Positions 45,501 through 58,410 of a stretch of DNA of 64,000 bases are shown in pieces. The stretch is from Drosophila pseudoobscura (Eukaryota; Arthropoda; Insecta; Diptera; Drosophilidae): positions 22,754,001 through 22,818,000 of the forward strand of contig NC_046679.1 of assembly GCF_009870125.1 (NCBI RefSeq), in the 5' to 3' direction. Both the position numbers and the translations under genes were made by a program. Within the stretch, counting starts at the first letter, position 1, and each line of letters begins with the position of its first letter. The notes beneath the pieces are model-generated. The model saw only the letters and a list, made by a program, of their open reading frames with translations, had not been told where the DNA came from and did not search any database.

Positions 45501-48500
45501 ATTAAAGCCCCAGCCAACGCCCCGTTTTGGTGTCTGCCACGGCCACGTGCCATAAATTCTGGTGTAAATGGAGCATGCCTAAAACTGTATCCCCCTGGCT
45601 GCCATCTCACCATCTCACCCGCCCCCTGGCCTAACGAGCTTTGGCGTTATCTTACAATAAATTGCTGTCTTAGTTTTGTGGCCAGCACCAATCCACCCTC
45701 TCCACCCACCCACTTGCCCTCCCTCTGCTTTGCTACCCCTAAGCCCCATCAGTGAGCTTTTTCCACCCTGAGCCAAAATTAATATTAATTTGAAGTGTGT
45801 ATTATTATATTACACGGCAAAACCAAACCGAACCCAACCAAAACTTTGACATGGACTCACTGACGTCTTATTAAATATGCAGGAAGCCCGAATCAAAAGT
45901 TTTTGAGAGAGGGGTTTGCGTGGGTGGGGGCGTTGGGGAGGGGAAAACACTAACCTGAATGGCCGTTGCCGCCTTCATCCCCTGTCTCGTTTTCGCCTCT
46001 TGGTAATAAAAAGTAATTAAATTTTTGGCTCTGCCCTGCCTTCCAGTTGCCATTGGCAATATGCATTTCCAGCACTGCTGCTGCTGCATTTACGGATTCG
46101 GTCTCGTTTTCGGGGCTTACACAAAACGGAAGCCAAACTCCGGCGCGGGTTAGGGGTAGCAGGGGCAGGGGTATAAACGAACAAGTTCAAAGGAAAAACC
46201 CGGCTTTAATAAAGTGTGGATGGAATCAGGGGAGGGCTCATGGGTAGTTGAATATATGCAAATAACTGACGGTATACAAATTCTAGGCAAAATCTGTGAA
46301 TGTTTTGACTGTATTCTAAATGGAAAAATTAAGAGAATTTTCCTACAAATTGTGCCTTCAGAATAATGTCCGTCCAAAGAAAGTGCCCGCCTGTAATGCT
46401 TTCACTACACTCGTTAATAAATGGCTAAAATCCATGGCCATCCATGGATTGCCGTCTTAAGAAATTGGAAAAATTCGGTGGTTATGGCAGAACACATTTT
46501 CAGTTCCACACCAAAGAGGGGTTCCTGATTTACATACTCGAATTTTCCCCCAAAGTTTTTCTGACAGTCAGTTCCGCGTGTATCCCATCCATCCATCCCA
46601 TGTATGAACCAGAAATTCATTTACATAGTTTTCCCTTCTGGGCACATTTTTTGGCACTTTCCGTTGGCAAGTTTTGCGTGTTATCAAACGATTTACAACC
46701 CACAAGTGCGACTGCATAAATTATCAATAAAAAAACATAAAAAAAAGGAAAGGAAAACAGCAGACAGAGAGAGAGAGAGGGAGAGCCAGAGCGAGAGGGA
46801 GAGAAAACAACATGCATATTATAAAAGGCAGGCAAAAAATGCTAATGAGTCTTGCAGCGGTATCCCCCTTTGACTCTGCCGCCCTTGGCGGATGGTCTGC
46901 GGTCTGCAGTCAGTGTCGGAGCGAGAGAGACAGACCAAGAGAGAAGGAAGGGGTAACATGAAGAACGAGGCACTGGCCAAGTCATTTCGTTTCGCTTGAT
47001 TTTCAACAACTTCCTGGCAGCAATATTTAACCCCCACTCTTCCCCTTAACCACACAGTCCGACCCCCCCCGGCCATCTCTCTTAACCTCACTCCAGTCGG
47101 AAACTGCTTCTCCCCCTCCTTCTTCCTCTTAGTCTGTGTTCCCACTCTCCTCCCTCTCCTCGCTCATTGCAATTAGCGACAGTTGCAGCACCAGCGGCAT
47201 TTGGGCATGACTTTGTCCCTTTCTCACTCCAGCTCTCCCACCGAAAGAGAGCACGAGAGCACTCTCTTGCGGTACTTTGTGTGCCTTTGGAAAAGGGTAT
47301 GATGAGTTTTACTAGATGTTTCCATGTAGAAACCACACAGGATATAAGACAGAACGATTGATGGGTCCACAAGGGTATCAACGATGTCGTCATCCGAGTG
47401 CAGCGCCTTCCCTTTGTATTATTTTGTTTCATTCGCTTCGCTGCGTTTGCTTCGTCCATCTATTGCTTTGTCCCTCGGCTCGCCGGCTCTCCGGCTCTCC
47501 CGCTCTTTCTTTTTTAATGACAATTTGCGTTTGTTGCTTTCATTTGTCAATGCAACGGTTAATTTGAAAACTGTCGATTTTCATTTATTTCAGCTTCCTG
47601 TTTGCGTTGTATTCAGTTCCTTCCAATGGAGCGTGTCAGCTGGCGACTGGCGGCTGGAAGTTCTAGTTTCGGGAACCGCCCAAAAAATATGATCCCGAAA
47701 ACAAGAACTTAACGAAATGCGCATAATCAACCGGTAAACCAGTACAAATGTTAGAGTGCCGCTACGCATCCCGTCCCGCAGGATCCTGTGAACCCGTAAT
47801 AAAAATAATAATATCCCACCCGAACCACCACCCCGGGGATACGACCCAACCGTTTCCGATTCGATTCCTGCTTTTTATGCTGAAAAAGCGTAATTAATGC
47901 GTTTTTCCTTTTCAACAATTCCCCATCCCCCCCTGCCTCCTCCTCTTGTTCCTCTCGTTGCTTTGTTTCATTCTGTTTTGCGCTGAGCGTGCAAAAAACA
48001 CCAAATGTAGTGCCCTGAGGGGCCGGCCAGGCGGAGCCCAGGCAATAATGAACAAAGGCAAACACTCCTCACAAACACACACACACACGAAAGGGAGAGT
48101 GCACCACAGAGGGGAGCAGCAAACTTTATCATTAAACATCCAAGAGTTACTTTTATGTTTTATTTCCGCTCGCAAAATGAAAAGCTTAAGGCTGGCCGCT
48201 CCCTCTCCCTGTTCTGCGATTCGCACTTGAGCCGCAATATCGCACTCAAGGGCTTAATACACAAAATGCGTAAAAAAAAAGTGGGTTAGGCAAGGGTTGA
48301 GTGGGATTTGGGTACCGAAGTAATGCATACCCTCGCACTGGATAGTTACTAAGGCATTTACCTGAGATTTGTATACAATTTTCTGAAATTATGTGGAAAC
48401 AAATGAAACTCTAATGCCCAACGTTTGGTTGAATAGTTTTGTATAGCAAGAGTCTTCTTCAAATGAGTCTGCCTTGCAAATGTTTGCTGAAAACATCATA

Positions 48501-50795
48501 CCCTCTGCCAGGATGACACCCTCGGAAATAGAAGGAGATAAGAAGCGAAAGGGTAGGCAAGATAAATAGATGCAGGACAAGCAGCTGGCTGCGTACAGAA
48601 ATTATCGCCGCCATCGATTTGTTATTGGAGCAGAGCAAACGAAGAAGCTTGACGGAGGAGAGCAGACAAGGAAGAATGAGAGCACGCTTAGCTTAAGCAG
48701 CGCAGTCACTGCCGGCAGAGCAGCGCAGTCAACCCGTCAAAGGCCTGCCTTCACTCTCTCACCCCCCGCCTTTCAAGGCGTCTCAAGTGCCCGTGCAAAT
48801 GAGTCTTATTCCCATTTTGATTCGATTTCCATTCGATTCAATTCGATTTGGTTCACTGGGAAATGGGGATTGGGTGGAATGATACTGAAGGAGCGAGTCC
48901 CACATTATGTCTGTTTCGTTGGATGGTCTTACAAAATAATAATCAAATGAAAACCCTTTGATGTGTAGATGGAAATAACTCTTTTATGAAGGGAAGAGCG
49001 AGGAGTGGAAGCTTGGATTACAGCTTTTGGTAAAACAGCTGTTCCACGAGTATGATCAAGGGGAAGAGCTAAGAGATCTCAAGATCTCAACGATGATCTC
49101 TTTATCTCTTGGATATCACCTTTCCAACTGGTAATCCTTCGATCTTGAGGCCTAAAAACCCTAGCAAAGCCGTAGTAAATCTCAGATTTCCATATGAAGT
49201 TGCACTTTTAGAGAGTTGATGCTGAGGCCTCATATCCCTGGCTGGACAACAACCCGTCATTAGACCCAAAGGAACTTCAAGTGGAAGGCAGAAAACCCAC
49301 GAACTAGAAAAGAATCCTATTGGGCGCATGATTAATGGCAGCAAATTCATTTCCGCAGGAGGGAGAAAAAGAGATTTGTGTGTCCATGGATTTCGGGATT
49401 TCAGAGGCGGATGCCTGGACGGCGGATGCGGTGCGAGATGTTCGTGGTCTCGTCGTATCTTTTGTGTATCTTGCGCACACTTCCTGGAAAACGCCGGGCA
49501 AACAAAATGTATCTGCAGGTAGACAGACCGACCAGCCATTCAGACAGCCAGCCATGTGTGCCTCAATATATCCGTGTATCTGTGTATCCGTGTATTCGTG
49601 TATCCGTGGGGTAGCTGTAAGCTGGAAATTACTGTAAATCAGCAAATCAGGTCATTAGATACATTAATCTCGACAGCACGGACAATTTATGCTAAATTAT
49701 AGCATGCCATGCAAATCGAGATACAGATACATTCACACACGACTACCTAATCCCTTGGATACTTACGGAGCACACCATCTGCAAAAAAAGAACTTTGAGA
49801 ACTTTCCCCCCCCGGCCAGGTGCTGCGACTGCGACCCTTATAACGAGCATGAGGCTCCCGGCGAAAACAATTTGGTTAAAATATATAGCGCCCGCATCAG
49901 CGGCAGCTAAATAATGTGTAACCGAGGGCGGGGCCGGGGCCATGTTCCCAACAACAACCCCCATATGTCAGGGCAAGTGACAGTGTTACCTGTCAGAGAC
50001 CACTCCCTTTAGCCCCCGTTAGCCCCCTCCTCCGAAGCTCTGCTCTGCTCTGAAATAACTGCAATTTGAAACTGCAATCAAAATGGTTAAATGAGGCCCA
50101 ACTTTGAGCCGAGTATTAAGTGTCTTTGAAATGTGTCGCCAGAGTGAAAGACGGTAAAAGACAAGGCTTGTAGAGTGGGTAAAGATTCAAAAAAGAATTT
50201 TAAATACACTACCCACGAAAAAGTACTTCACATTTTACAAGGAAAAGAGAGTAAGTAAGAACGAGGGGAACAGGTACAAGGATAGGGCTTACAAATATTA
50301 AATTAAATATTGCAAAAAGGGATGATGATATTGGGCATTAAAAAAGTGGGATTTAAAACGCTAAAAGCAGGTTTTCCATAAAATAATCAACCACCCGGTT
50401 TTTCATTGGATTCATGACTGATTTAAAAGAGGATTAGTTGGGATTTTGTCTTAGGAATACATATTTTCCAGTTGAAAACTAATTGGTTGGAAAACCGGTA
50501 GAGATTATAACTGGTCTATCATTCAAGGGATTCGAATGTATAGAATATTTGATCAAAAAGGGTAAGAATTGATCACAAATAAGTTCATATATGTATCTAT
50601 TTACACCTTCCCCCAATGCCTTTTTGGAGACAACTTGTATAGTTTTTGGAACCATTCTTTTAGACGAACATCTGCTGTGACTATGGTTTAACAGAGCCAC
50701 ATTTGTCAGCCCAAGAAATCCTTCACTAATCTTAGATCAGCATATTAGAATACTACGTAGAAGACTGGAAAGAGCCCGTCCATAAAGTACATACA

Positions 50796-50819
50796 ATACC
50801 ATACCATACCATACCATAC
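50796..50819. repeat. ATACC pentamer tract
   Basis: Four to five perfect ATACC units. Confidence 0.8.
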
Positions 50820-52842
50820 TCGTGCCTGTGGCTTATCCAGATCAGCTCTCTCCCATTTCCCAAGACCCAGACACCCGTTCTCGGGCCTTCCCTGAGGAGC
50901 GTAGCAGCTACGACCGGCATACCCTCACCTCAAACAAAGTGCATATAAATTGTTTGCTAATTGGATCCATGGAGTGCCTCTATAAGGCAAGACTTGATAT
51001 ATATATATTTTGTTGTTGCTTTTCGCGCAATTTGCCGCCGCGCCGCCGGCATTTTCAAGTTGTTTTTTTCCCCCTCACTTATTTTTACCTCTTTTGTGTT
51101 GTATAGAATTTCGTAATTGTTGTAAAATGCTGGCGAGGAGAGGATCTGTTATTATGTATTTGGAAATTATTTTAAATATATGCGATGTTCCTCGTCTAAC
51201 TTATGGGGCAAGAGGAGGGCCCATACAATGCGTGCAAAGCTTTTTAGGGTGTGACTGGGGTTACGGGAAAGAACTATCGCGAACCACATAAAAAACTAAT
51301 TGAGAAATGGAAATTTCGTTAAGCTTCATTCGGTAGTTCTTTTTTGGGGAATTCTCGAATCAGTCTCTACTTTCCACTTTGCTGTCCGATACAATTATCA
51401 GAGCAAAACGCTGCCTCCCTTGACCGCTATAAAAGGATCGTTATCCCTCAGATCGATCTACAATTATGCCTGCGCCGACAAATTTGATGTTTATTTCGTG
51501 TGTCCCGAAAAAAACACGACGAATTCGTATCAAATATATGATATTTCTGTATGAAATTCCTGAAATATCACAAGACATAACTATAATTGCTTCGGGCAAA
51601 AGTTTCTGTTGTTGTTTCTTGTTTTTATTTTGGGTATTTTTTGTGGAACGGAGCCCAAAACCCGGAGCGACATTCCGGTGTTTCTTCTCCCGAAAGTATT
51701 TTCAGCGGAATCCATTTAATAGCATTTCCAATAAAAAATAAATAAAAAAACATAATATGAGTGAAATAAACAGGGAAACGGAGAAACTTCCCCGAACCCC
51801 TCCACAAAACAGAACATAACTGCAATTTCTTGTCTCAGTCCCCCTCCGGGCACGACTCTCCGGACCCTGCCAGAGATGGCAGCGAATGAAGGTCAAGTTA
51901 ATTATGCATTTGCCAGCTGACAGAAGAGAAGACAGCTCATCACAATACCCTACGTTGGGGTACCATTCATTTGGAACAAGATTGTAAGCCAGAGAAGGAA
52001 GAGTGTGTGGTATATAAACTATCAAACCCTTAATCATCATGGAGTGAGGACTGAATATATCTCTATCTAATATATATCTCTCGGGAAAACATGCCTCTGC
52101 CTCTTCAAGCTGAGGCAAATCGTACAGGACTTCCATTCGAAAGATCATTCCTTAAGGGTATCTAAATCTCCTACCAGTGTGTCTAGTCTTTGCTTCCTCT
52201 TTTGGGAGTTAAATGTCTGACATTCCTGACAATTAGTTGCATAATTTTAAATAAAAAAAAAAAAAGAGAAGAGCAGAGAGACGGAAAAATAACTTAAATT
52301 GTTGATAACTCGATGGGCAATCGAAATTGGAATGGAATGAAATGGTAGACAGGGCGATGGAGAGTGAGGAATAGCCAGCGAAACAATGGAAATGAATAAT
52401 TCCCAAAGGGCTATTAAAACCCAGCCAAAGGAGGCACTACCAAATGCGGCATGCCTGCCGATCGTTGGGGGGGAGGGGAAGATTGCCCAGTTTCAGGGGA
52501 AAATCAAAATGTATGCAATACATTATGAAGCAACTATGGATCGCTTCTGCGAAAGCCACTACAGATACAAAGATACATTTTTTAAAAATGTTAAATTGAA
52601 GTTTAAAGTGTGGTAGCAGGGGGCAGCATGGGTATCGAGCGGGGTGAGGGGCAGTACAGGCCAGTAACCATAAAAAGGTATTTAGCAATTTAGATTCATT
52701 CGACGTGCACGCCGTGCCTGGAACTCAAGACATCCCCCGTTCACCGTCCCCCATCCCCCGTCCTCCTCCTCCTACTTCAGTCTTGTTGTTTCTTGGGTAT
52801 CGCACGCTTCGATCAAGCCGCTGATTGCAGCTGTAGGGGATT

Positions 52843-52896
52843 GAGAGTGGAGAGTGGAGTGGAATGGAGTGGAATGGGAGAGTGGAGTGGAGTGGA
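52843..52896. repeat. GAGTGGA / GAATGGA tract
   Basis: Mixed pentamer/heptamer GAGTGGA units with GAATGGA variants. Confidence 0.75.
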
Positions 52897-53378
52897 AGCA
52901 AGGACTGGCTGTGCCTTGCCCAAAATGGTCCATGGCATAAATTCCGAATGGGAAACGCATCAATCAACGGTGCAAAGGCTCTCTTATGTGCTAAGAGAGT
53001 GGAGTGAGAGGAAGGGAGAGAGAGGACATGCTGTTCGTGATGATATTGCTGGAAAGATTAGACGAGGACTCTCGTCTCTCTGCAGCACAAATTAAATAAG
53101 AAGAGATAACAACTAGGCAGAAGGCTGGACTCGGTGCCGTCGACCTGGAAATACCCATTACTGCCACTTTATAGTGGCAACTCTCTCTTATCTATCGAGT
53201 GTTTTTGAAGAATCTACAAGAGGACCTCTCCGTTGCATACATTAGCAGAAATACAATACACTCGTGTACGCTCCGCGAATGCAGGGTATAAACTAGGCAA
53301 GGCAAGACCTGGGACCACTAGGCACGAGAGAATACGTGGAACAACAAACAGAAGAACGGTTAGAGCAAGGGGCGACGA

Positions 53379-53407
53379 GAGGCGAGGCGAGGCGAGGCGA
53401 GGCGAGA
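53379..53407. repeat. GGCGA pentamer tract
   Basis: Five GGCGA units. Confidence 0.8.
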
Positions 53408-54730
53408 CCAAGAACAAATAGGAAAGAGGGCCTGGAGTCATGGCCAAGCGGATTAGCGTACCTGTGGGAAGGGACAGGGAACAAGGGCAGGGGACCGACC
53501 GGGAAAAAATTTACGATTTTAGCACAGATTGTAAAGTAAATTTTCCTGTTTTTATTTCGAATTAACAAGGCGGCCCCCAGACAAGAGAGACGCGCACACA
53601 CAAGACACAGAAAAGCAGAGATACAAGAGAAAGAGAGAGAGAGAAACACACGAAAAAAAAACGAAAGTTGCATGTGCAATGGGAGAGAGATGGAAGAGCA
53701 AGCAGCAGAAATCTTCTGAAAAAGAAGAAGCAGAGCACAAGAATAACCGGTTCTCTTCGATGTCTCACACACATACACCTAGATACACATAGGCCAGGAC
53801 AGAACAGAGGCACAGCGCAGCGCAGCGCAGCGGTTACTTAATAATGCAAAACAGGTTTCAAGGAAAGGAAGCAGCATGCAAGGAGGAGGAGATGGCGAAG
53901 GGGATTGCACAAAGAGGGACTTTGACTTTGCCAAAGAGAAAGGCAGGCAGGGCAGGCGACGTTGAGTTATGAATTTGATATGCTGCAACGGAAAGGAAGA
54001 AGCTGATGGACATGAAAGAAAGAACTGCGGAAAGGAGCTGGGAAGGAGTGCAACAAAAACACAGATGACAGAGATTACAACGAATAGGAGACCAGGGGAA
54101 CAGGGGAACAGGAAATGTGTGCTGAATCCATTTTATGAGTTAATACTAAAGGGTCGCAGCAGGAGGGGGAGGCCAATATGCATAGTTACTGTAGGAAATT
54201 ATGCAAAACTATTATACCAAGCCCTATACTCAAAGTTGAGACGATCTGGCCAAACGTACTTGAAGAAAATAGTTCCCAGAGTACAAAAGGTACTAAAGAG
54301 TTACACTCCACACTAAGCACTATTCATCACTCTCTCTCTCGCTCTATAATTCTTCCACTCCATCCACTATACTTTTTTAATTCGAGCAGTTTTTGGTAAT
54401 TCCCCAATTGCGCTGTTGGAGGAGGGAGGACAGGACGCAGCACTGTAATCAACAAACGGTAATACGGCCGACTCGTCATTAAGCACGCGAGAGGCAGGCA
54501 GCAAAAGCAACAACAACAACAGCAACAACAACAGAAGCATATGCTCAAAAGCAGCAAAAGCAAACACAGTGTGATGTGTATCGGTGGGTGGGGTGGGGAG
54601 GGGAGGGGGGATAAGCTTCGCAGCCAGACAGTCGTCACACACATGCACTAACACATACACGCATACAGACACACCTCCAAACAGCTGATTTGTTATCATC
54701 ATCAAACCGCTGAATGAAGCCTCAAAACGT

Positions 54731-54740
<10 letters not shown>

Positions 54741-54761
<21 letters not shown>

Positions 54762-54762
54762 T
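54741..54762. repeat. GA microsatellite
   Basis: About eleven GA units. GA tracts are also potential GAGA-factor sites. Confidence 0.85.
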
Positions 54763-55656
54763 GGGCATGTCAGCGCCAGAGAGAGACCCCCAGACGGACT
54801 GCTCCCCAAAGCGCTCTCACGAAACAACAAAAAAGTCGGAAAAAAGCGACGACGCCAACGGCGGCTGCTGCTATGGCAACGACCTTCCTTATTTATTACA
54901 ATGTGTCTCTGTATGTGTGTGTGTGTGCATGGGGTGGGGGAAGGGGGGAGGTAGTAGCATACCCATAAGAGTTAAATTGTGCTTAGTTTTTAGTGCAGAA
55001 AATGTCTGCAGTATTTTGAGCGTTTAATGTTCTCTCTTGATACCCATTGGAGGGGGTATGACGAATTTGATCTGCAAATTCCCTGCAATTCAATCAGGAG
55101 GAATGGCCTAGACCATGACCCAAGTGGACCCTTGCTTATGCGATTAAAATGGTTTAATTAGTTCATAATACTTGTAACTGATTTGGCAGGCAGTCTAAGA
55201 ATATCTGTGCCAATCTGCACCGAGATCAACAACGATCGAAAGGCGAATGAATACTGCAATGCAGACGAGCCTCCCTTGGGGCGGATGCGATCTATGTAAG
55301 GGATCAACATTTGTATTTAGTATAGCTACTCTTGGTGCTACCATGGGCCGAAGGATATCAGAAATTTCAATACCTTATTCAGCCAAGCTCATCTCACATT
55401 TGAGTCTATTTCCCTCGTTTCCATGAGAATTTTATTTAAAGGACTTTTTTGTTGGGGATTTTATATTTGAGTGCCGCACCCAAAAGGGAATTCTAACGGT
55501 AGTGGCGTACCATAACCACTCAATTAGCTCTCAAAAGCGCTCTCAAATTCGGGAATTTTAGCAGGAAGAAGATTGCCGCGCTCCTGTCCCCCCACAACCC
55601 TTTCGGCGGAGCACACAGCAGCCCTAAACGAAAACAGGAGAGCAAAAAGTAATCGT

Positions 55657-55936
55657 AACGAGGGAGAACGTTGTGAGTTGGTGCTGCGGCCGCAACTCTA
55701 CATTTATACCCGATAGTTAATCAGTATAGCTCTCCTCCGGCAGACGGCGCTAACATTGCACGACAAAGAGTGCGTGACGAACAGACAGACGTGGTTCTAT
55801 CGACTCGGTAATTGATGCTGGTCAAGAATATATAAACTTTATGGGGTCGGAAACGCTTCCTTCTGGACGTTACTCACATCCACTTCCACCACATATCTAA
55901 TATACCCATATACTCTTTGAGTATCGTGTATAAAAA
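55657..55936 (-). mobile_element. short inverted relative of the 13.56-15.69 kb element
   Basis: Read on the minus strand it starts TATACACGATACTC with an ACTCAAAGAGT palindrome, continues through GTAACGTCCAGAAGGAA and a CCGACCCCATAAAGT block, and ends with CGTCTGCCGGAG, TATCGGGTATAAATGTAGAG and the terminal stem-loop (GAGTTG...CAACTC) plus CCCTCGTT. Both ends match the large element, but the repeated middle and the minisatellite are absent. About 280 bp, non-coding. Confidence 0.75.
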
Positions 55937-57580
55937 TTAAAGCAGGCAGCCACGATTGCTCTCACCCAGAAGGGAGCATAAGACAGAAAAAAAAACTCAT
56001 ATTACAAAATAATACCCGCATAAAAAAAGACAGCGGCAGACCGACTCTCTCTCTCTCTCGCTTGTTCAAACACCAAAACAGTTGTAAAGATGGCCGCCGT
56101 GGTAGTAATATACGGCTGAATGTGTAAGTCGAAGCGAGAGGGAGCGATACAGAGTGTTTAGGCCGGAGAGCGGCCATATGCTGCCATTGAATGCAATTGG
56201 CTTAAGAAGCATGCAGCAACAATAAAATGCGAAAGAGAGTGTGTGTGTGAAGGAGTGCGAGCGTGTGTGAGGGACTGCTGAATACGCGACGTCACGAATC
56301 AGCTGTGCGGCAGGTAAAACACCAAGGAAGAAGGGTGAGAGTGAGAGAGCAGAGGGACCGAACGAGAAAGAGAGCAGAGTCAGCGACTGCGACTGCGACT
56401 GCGACGCCAGGCAAACCTTAAGATCAGAGGGCCACACGGCCACATTCGCTGCCCAGAACTCGACCCGAACAGAACACATCTCGACCAAGGCGCGCCTCCA
56501 TGAGAAACTCTCGCGAAGAATTCGACAAGAACATGGGAAAAGCGTTCAACTAGAAAACCAAATAAATTTTTTTTTGGCAAAATTGTGATACAAAAGTGAT
56601 GCAAAATTGAGTGATAAAAAACCAAGAAAATCTCAATTCAAACGCTGCCAAAAATAACAACAAAACGGAACGAACGGTGGTGGTGAACAGCTGTTGTACG
56701 CTCTCACTCTGTTCCGTAAAACGTGCTCTCGCTCTCTTTCGAGTAATTCAGCAAACGCGCTCACAGTCCCACTGCATTCAGCACGCCGCACGGTTCGTCA
56801 TAGTGGCATGCTTAATCAGAATCACTATGCTCGGGCTGGCCAACGCGTTCGGACGCAATTTCTCTAGAAACTGAAAACTGAAAGCCGAATCGGAAACGGG
56901 AACGGGAACCAGAGAAAGAACTGTAAGCCAGCCAACAGCCAAGCAGTACACTGAGCGCGACAAAAGACTGAAAAGCAAAAACAAATAAAAGCCGCAGCTA
57001 AAAATAGTAAAAACTCTAAGCGCTGCATTTAAACAAAAAACTAAACCAAGACTGATTAAAACGCTAAATATACAACAAAATACAATAAACGAAACAAAGT
57101 TAAACAAAGTAAAAGTAAAATACGATACGAATACGGGTTCTAATAGAAAGCAGCAACAATTCCGAACGGAATAAGCTGCAAATGGATTAAGGTTCCTCCT
57201 CTCACACACACACACTCAAAAAAACACACTCAACACACACTCACGGATTACCTGCAGCCACAACAACCGTTAGCCGCGCGCTCTCTTTTTTGGATTACCA
57301 GTGCCAATACAAAAGAATAAGAAAAGCAAAAGCAAACGAAGAAAGAAATCTAATAAAAGAAAGGAAGAAAAAAATGTGTCTTGAATTTTTTTCACAAGTG
57401 AAAAGCAAGAAAAACGAATAATCACAAAAATGCAATAAAAGCAAAGAATAAAACTAAAATTATAACTGTGTTAACGAAGGAGAAGCAGCAGCAGCAGTCG
57501 CAGAAGGAGTAGAGGTAGAAGAGAGTAGCAGCAAAAGCACACACTCTCTTGCACACACTCTCTCCCCCTCACACACAACA
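55937..57580 (+). promoter_or_regulatory. probable promoter and long 5' leader of the Gln/His-rich gene
   Basis: A CT/GA tract at 56046-56062 and further CTCTCTC runs (56698-56740) are potential GAGA-factor sites. From about 56560 to 57480 the plus strand is strongly A-rich, low in T and full of CAAAA/GAAA motifs, the usual look of long Drosophila 5' UTRs. Several upstream ATGs are present (for example 57374, opening a short frame). No TATA/initiator pair could be placed, so the start site is undetermined and an intron in this stretch is not excluded. Confidence 0.5.
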
Positions 57581-58338
57581 ATGACGATGGCCGCCTGTTA
57601 TGCCAGCTATGACATGTCGTCCCTTTCCCACGGCATGTCCGCTGCCGCCTTGAATGCCCTGCAACAGCAGCAGCAGCAGCAGCAACAACAGCAGCAGCAC
57701 AGTCAGGCTCAGCAGCAGCATCACCAAGCGCAGCAGCAGCAGCAGCAACAGCAACACATGTACCATGCCGCCGTGGCAGCGCATCAGCAACAGTTGCTCC
57801 AACAGCAGCAGCAGCAGCATCACCGCCAGCAACAGCAGCAGCAGCAGCAGCAACATTCTCATCAGCCCGCCTCCAACACCCGCCACAGCCATGCGGCGGC
57901 GGCCCAAACTCAGGTCGCCGCCGCCGCCGTCGCCACCTCACGCCAACAGCAGCAGCAGCAGCAGCAGAATGTCTCTGCCAGCAGCAACGCCAACAGCAGC
58001 AGCAATGCCAACAGCAGCGGTGCAACGGCAGCGGCAGCGTCCCCTCAAAAGGACTACAGCATTCCACTGCACGTCGACTGCAGCGTCGAGTACGAGCTCC
58101 CCAATCAGCCGAAGCCACCCGCCGGACAGCGCGTGGAGCCGCTGCTGATGATCCATCCCTGCTACTTCCGTAAAATGGAGTCGCAGCGGCGCAGTCCCTT
58201 CGTGAACAACATGCAGGCGACGGCCCGCACGGCCAACAACAGTGCAGTCAGCAGTGGAGCGGCGCTTGGCGGGGGCGGAGGAGCGGCCGCCACGGCACCC
58301 AGCAGCAGTGCAGCGCGACGCGGAGCCAGGCAGAGTGC

Positions 58339-58371
<33 letters not shown>

Positions 58372-58375
58372 GCAG

Positions 58376-58410
<35 letters not shown>

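Larger units (their letters stand above)
42540..55656. other. gene-poor region, no coding exon recognised
   Basis: Simple-sequence-rich. Chance open frames of up to about 160 codons occur on both strands without domains, signal peptides or splice-supported extension. No tRNA or snRNA pattern recognised. Confidence 0.6.

Noticed and set aside
46444..46719. 91-codon open frame with a fairly ordinary composition
   Set aside because: No recognisable similarity, no supporting exon on either side, poor start context.
53436..53465. TGGCCAAGCGG resembling a tRNA A box
   Set aside because: No B box (GGTTCGAAT-type) at the right distance and no cloverleaf.
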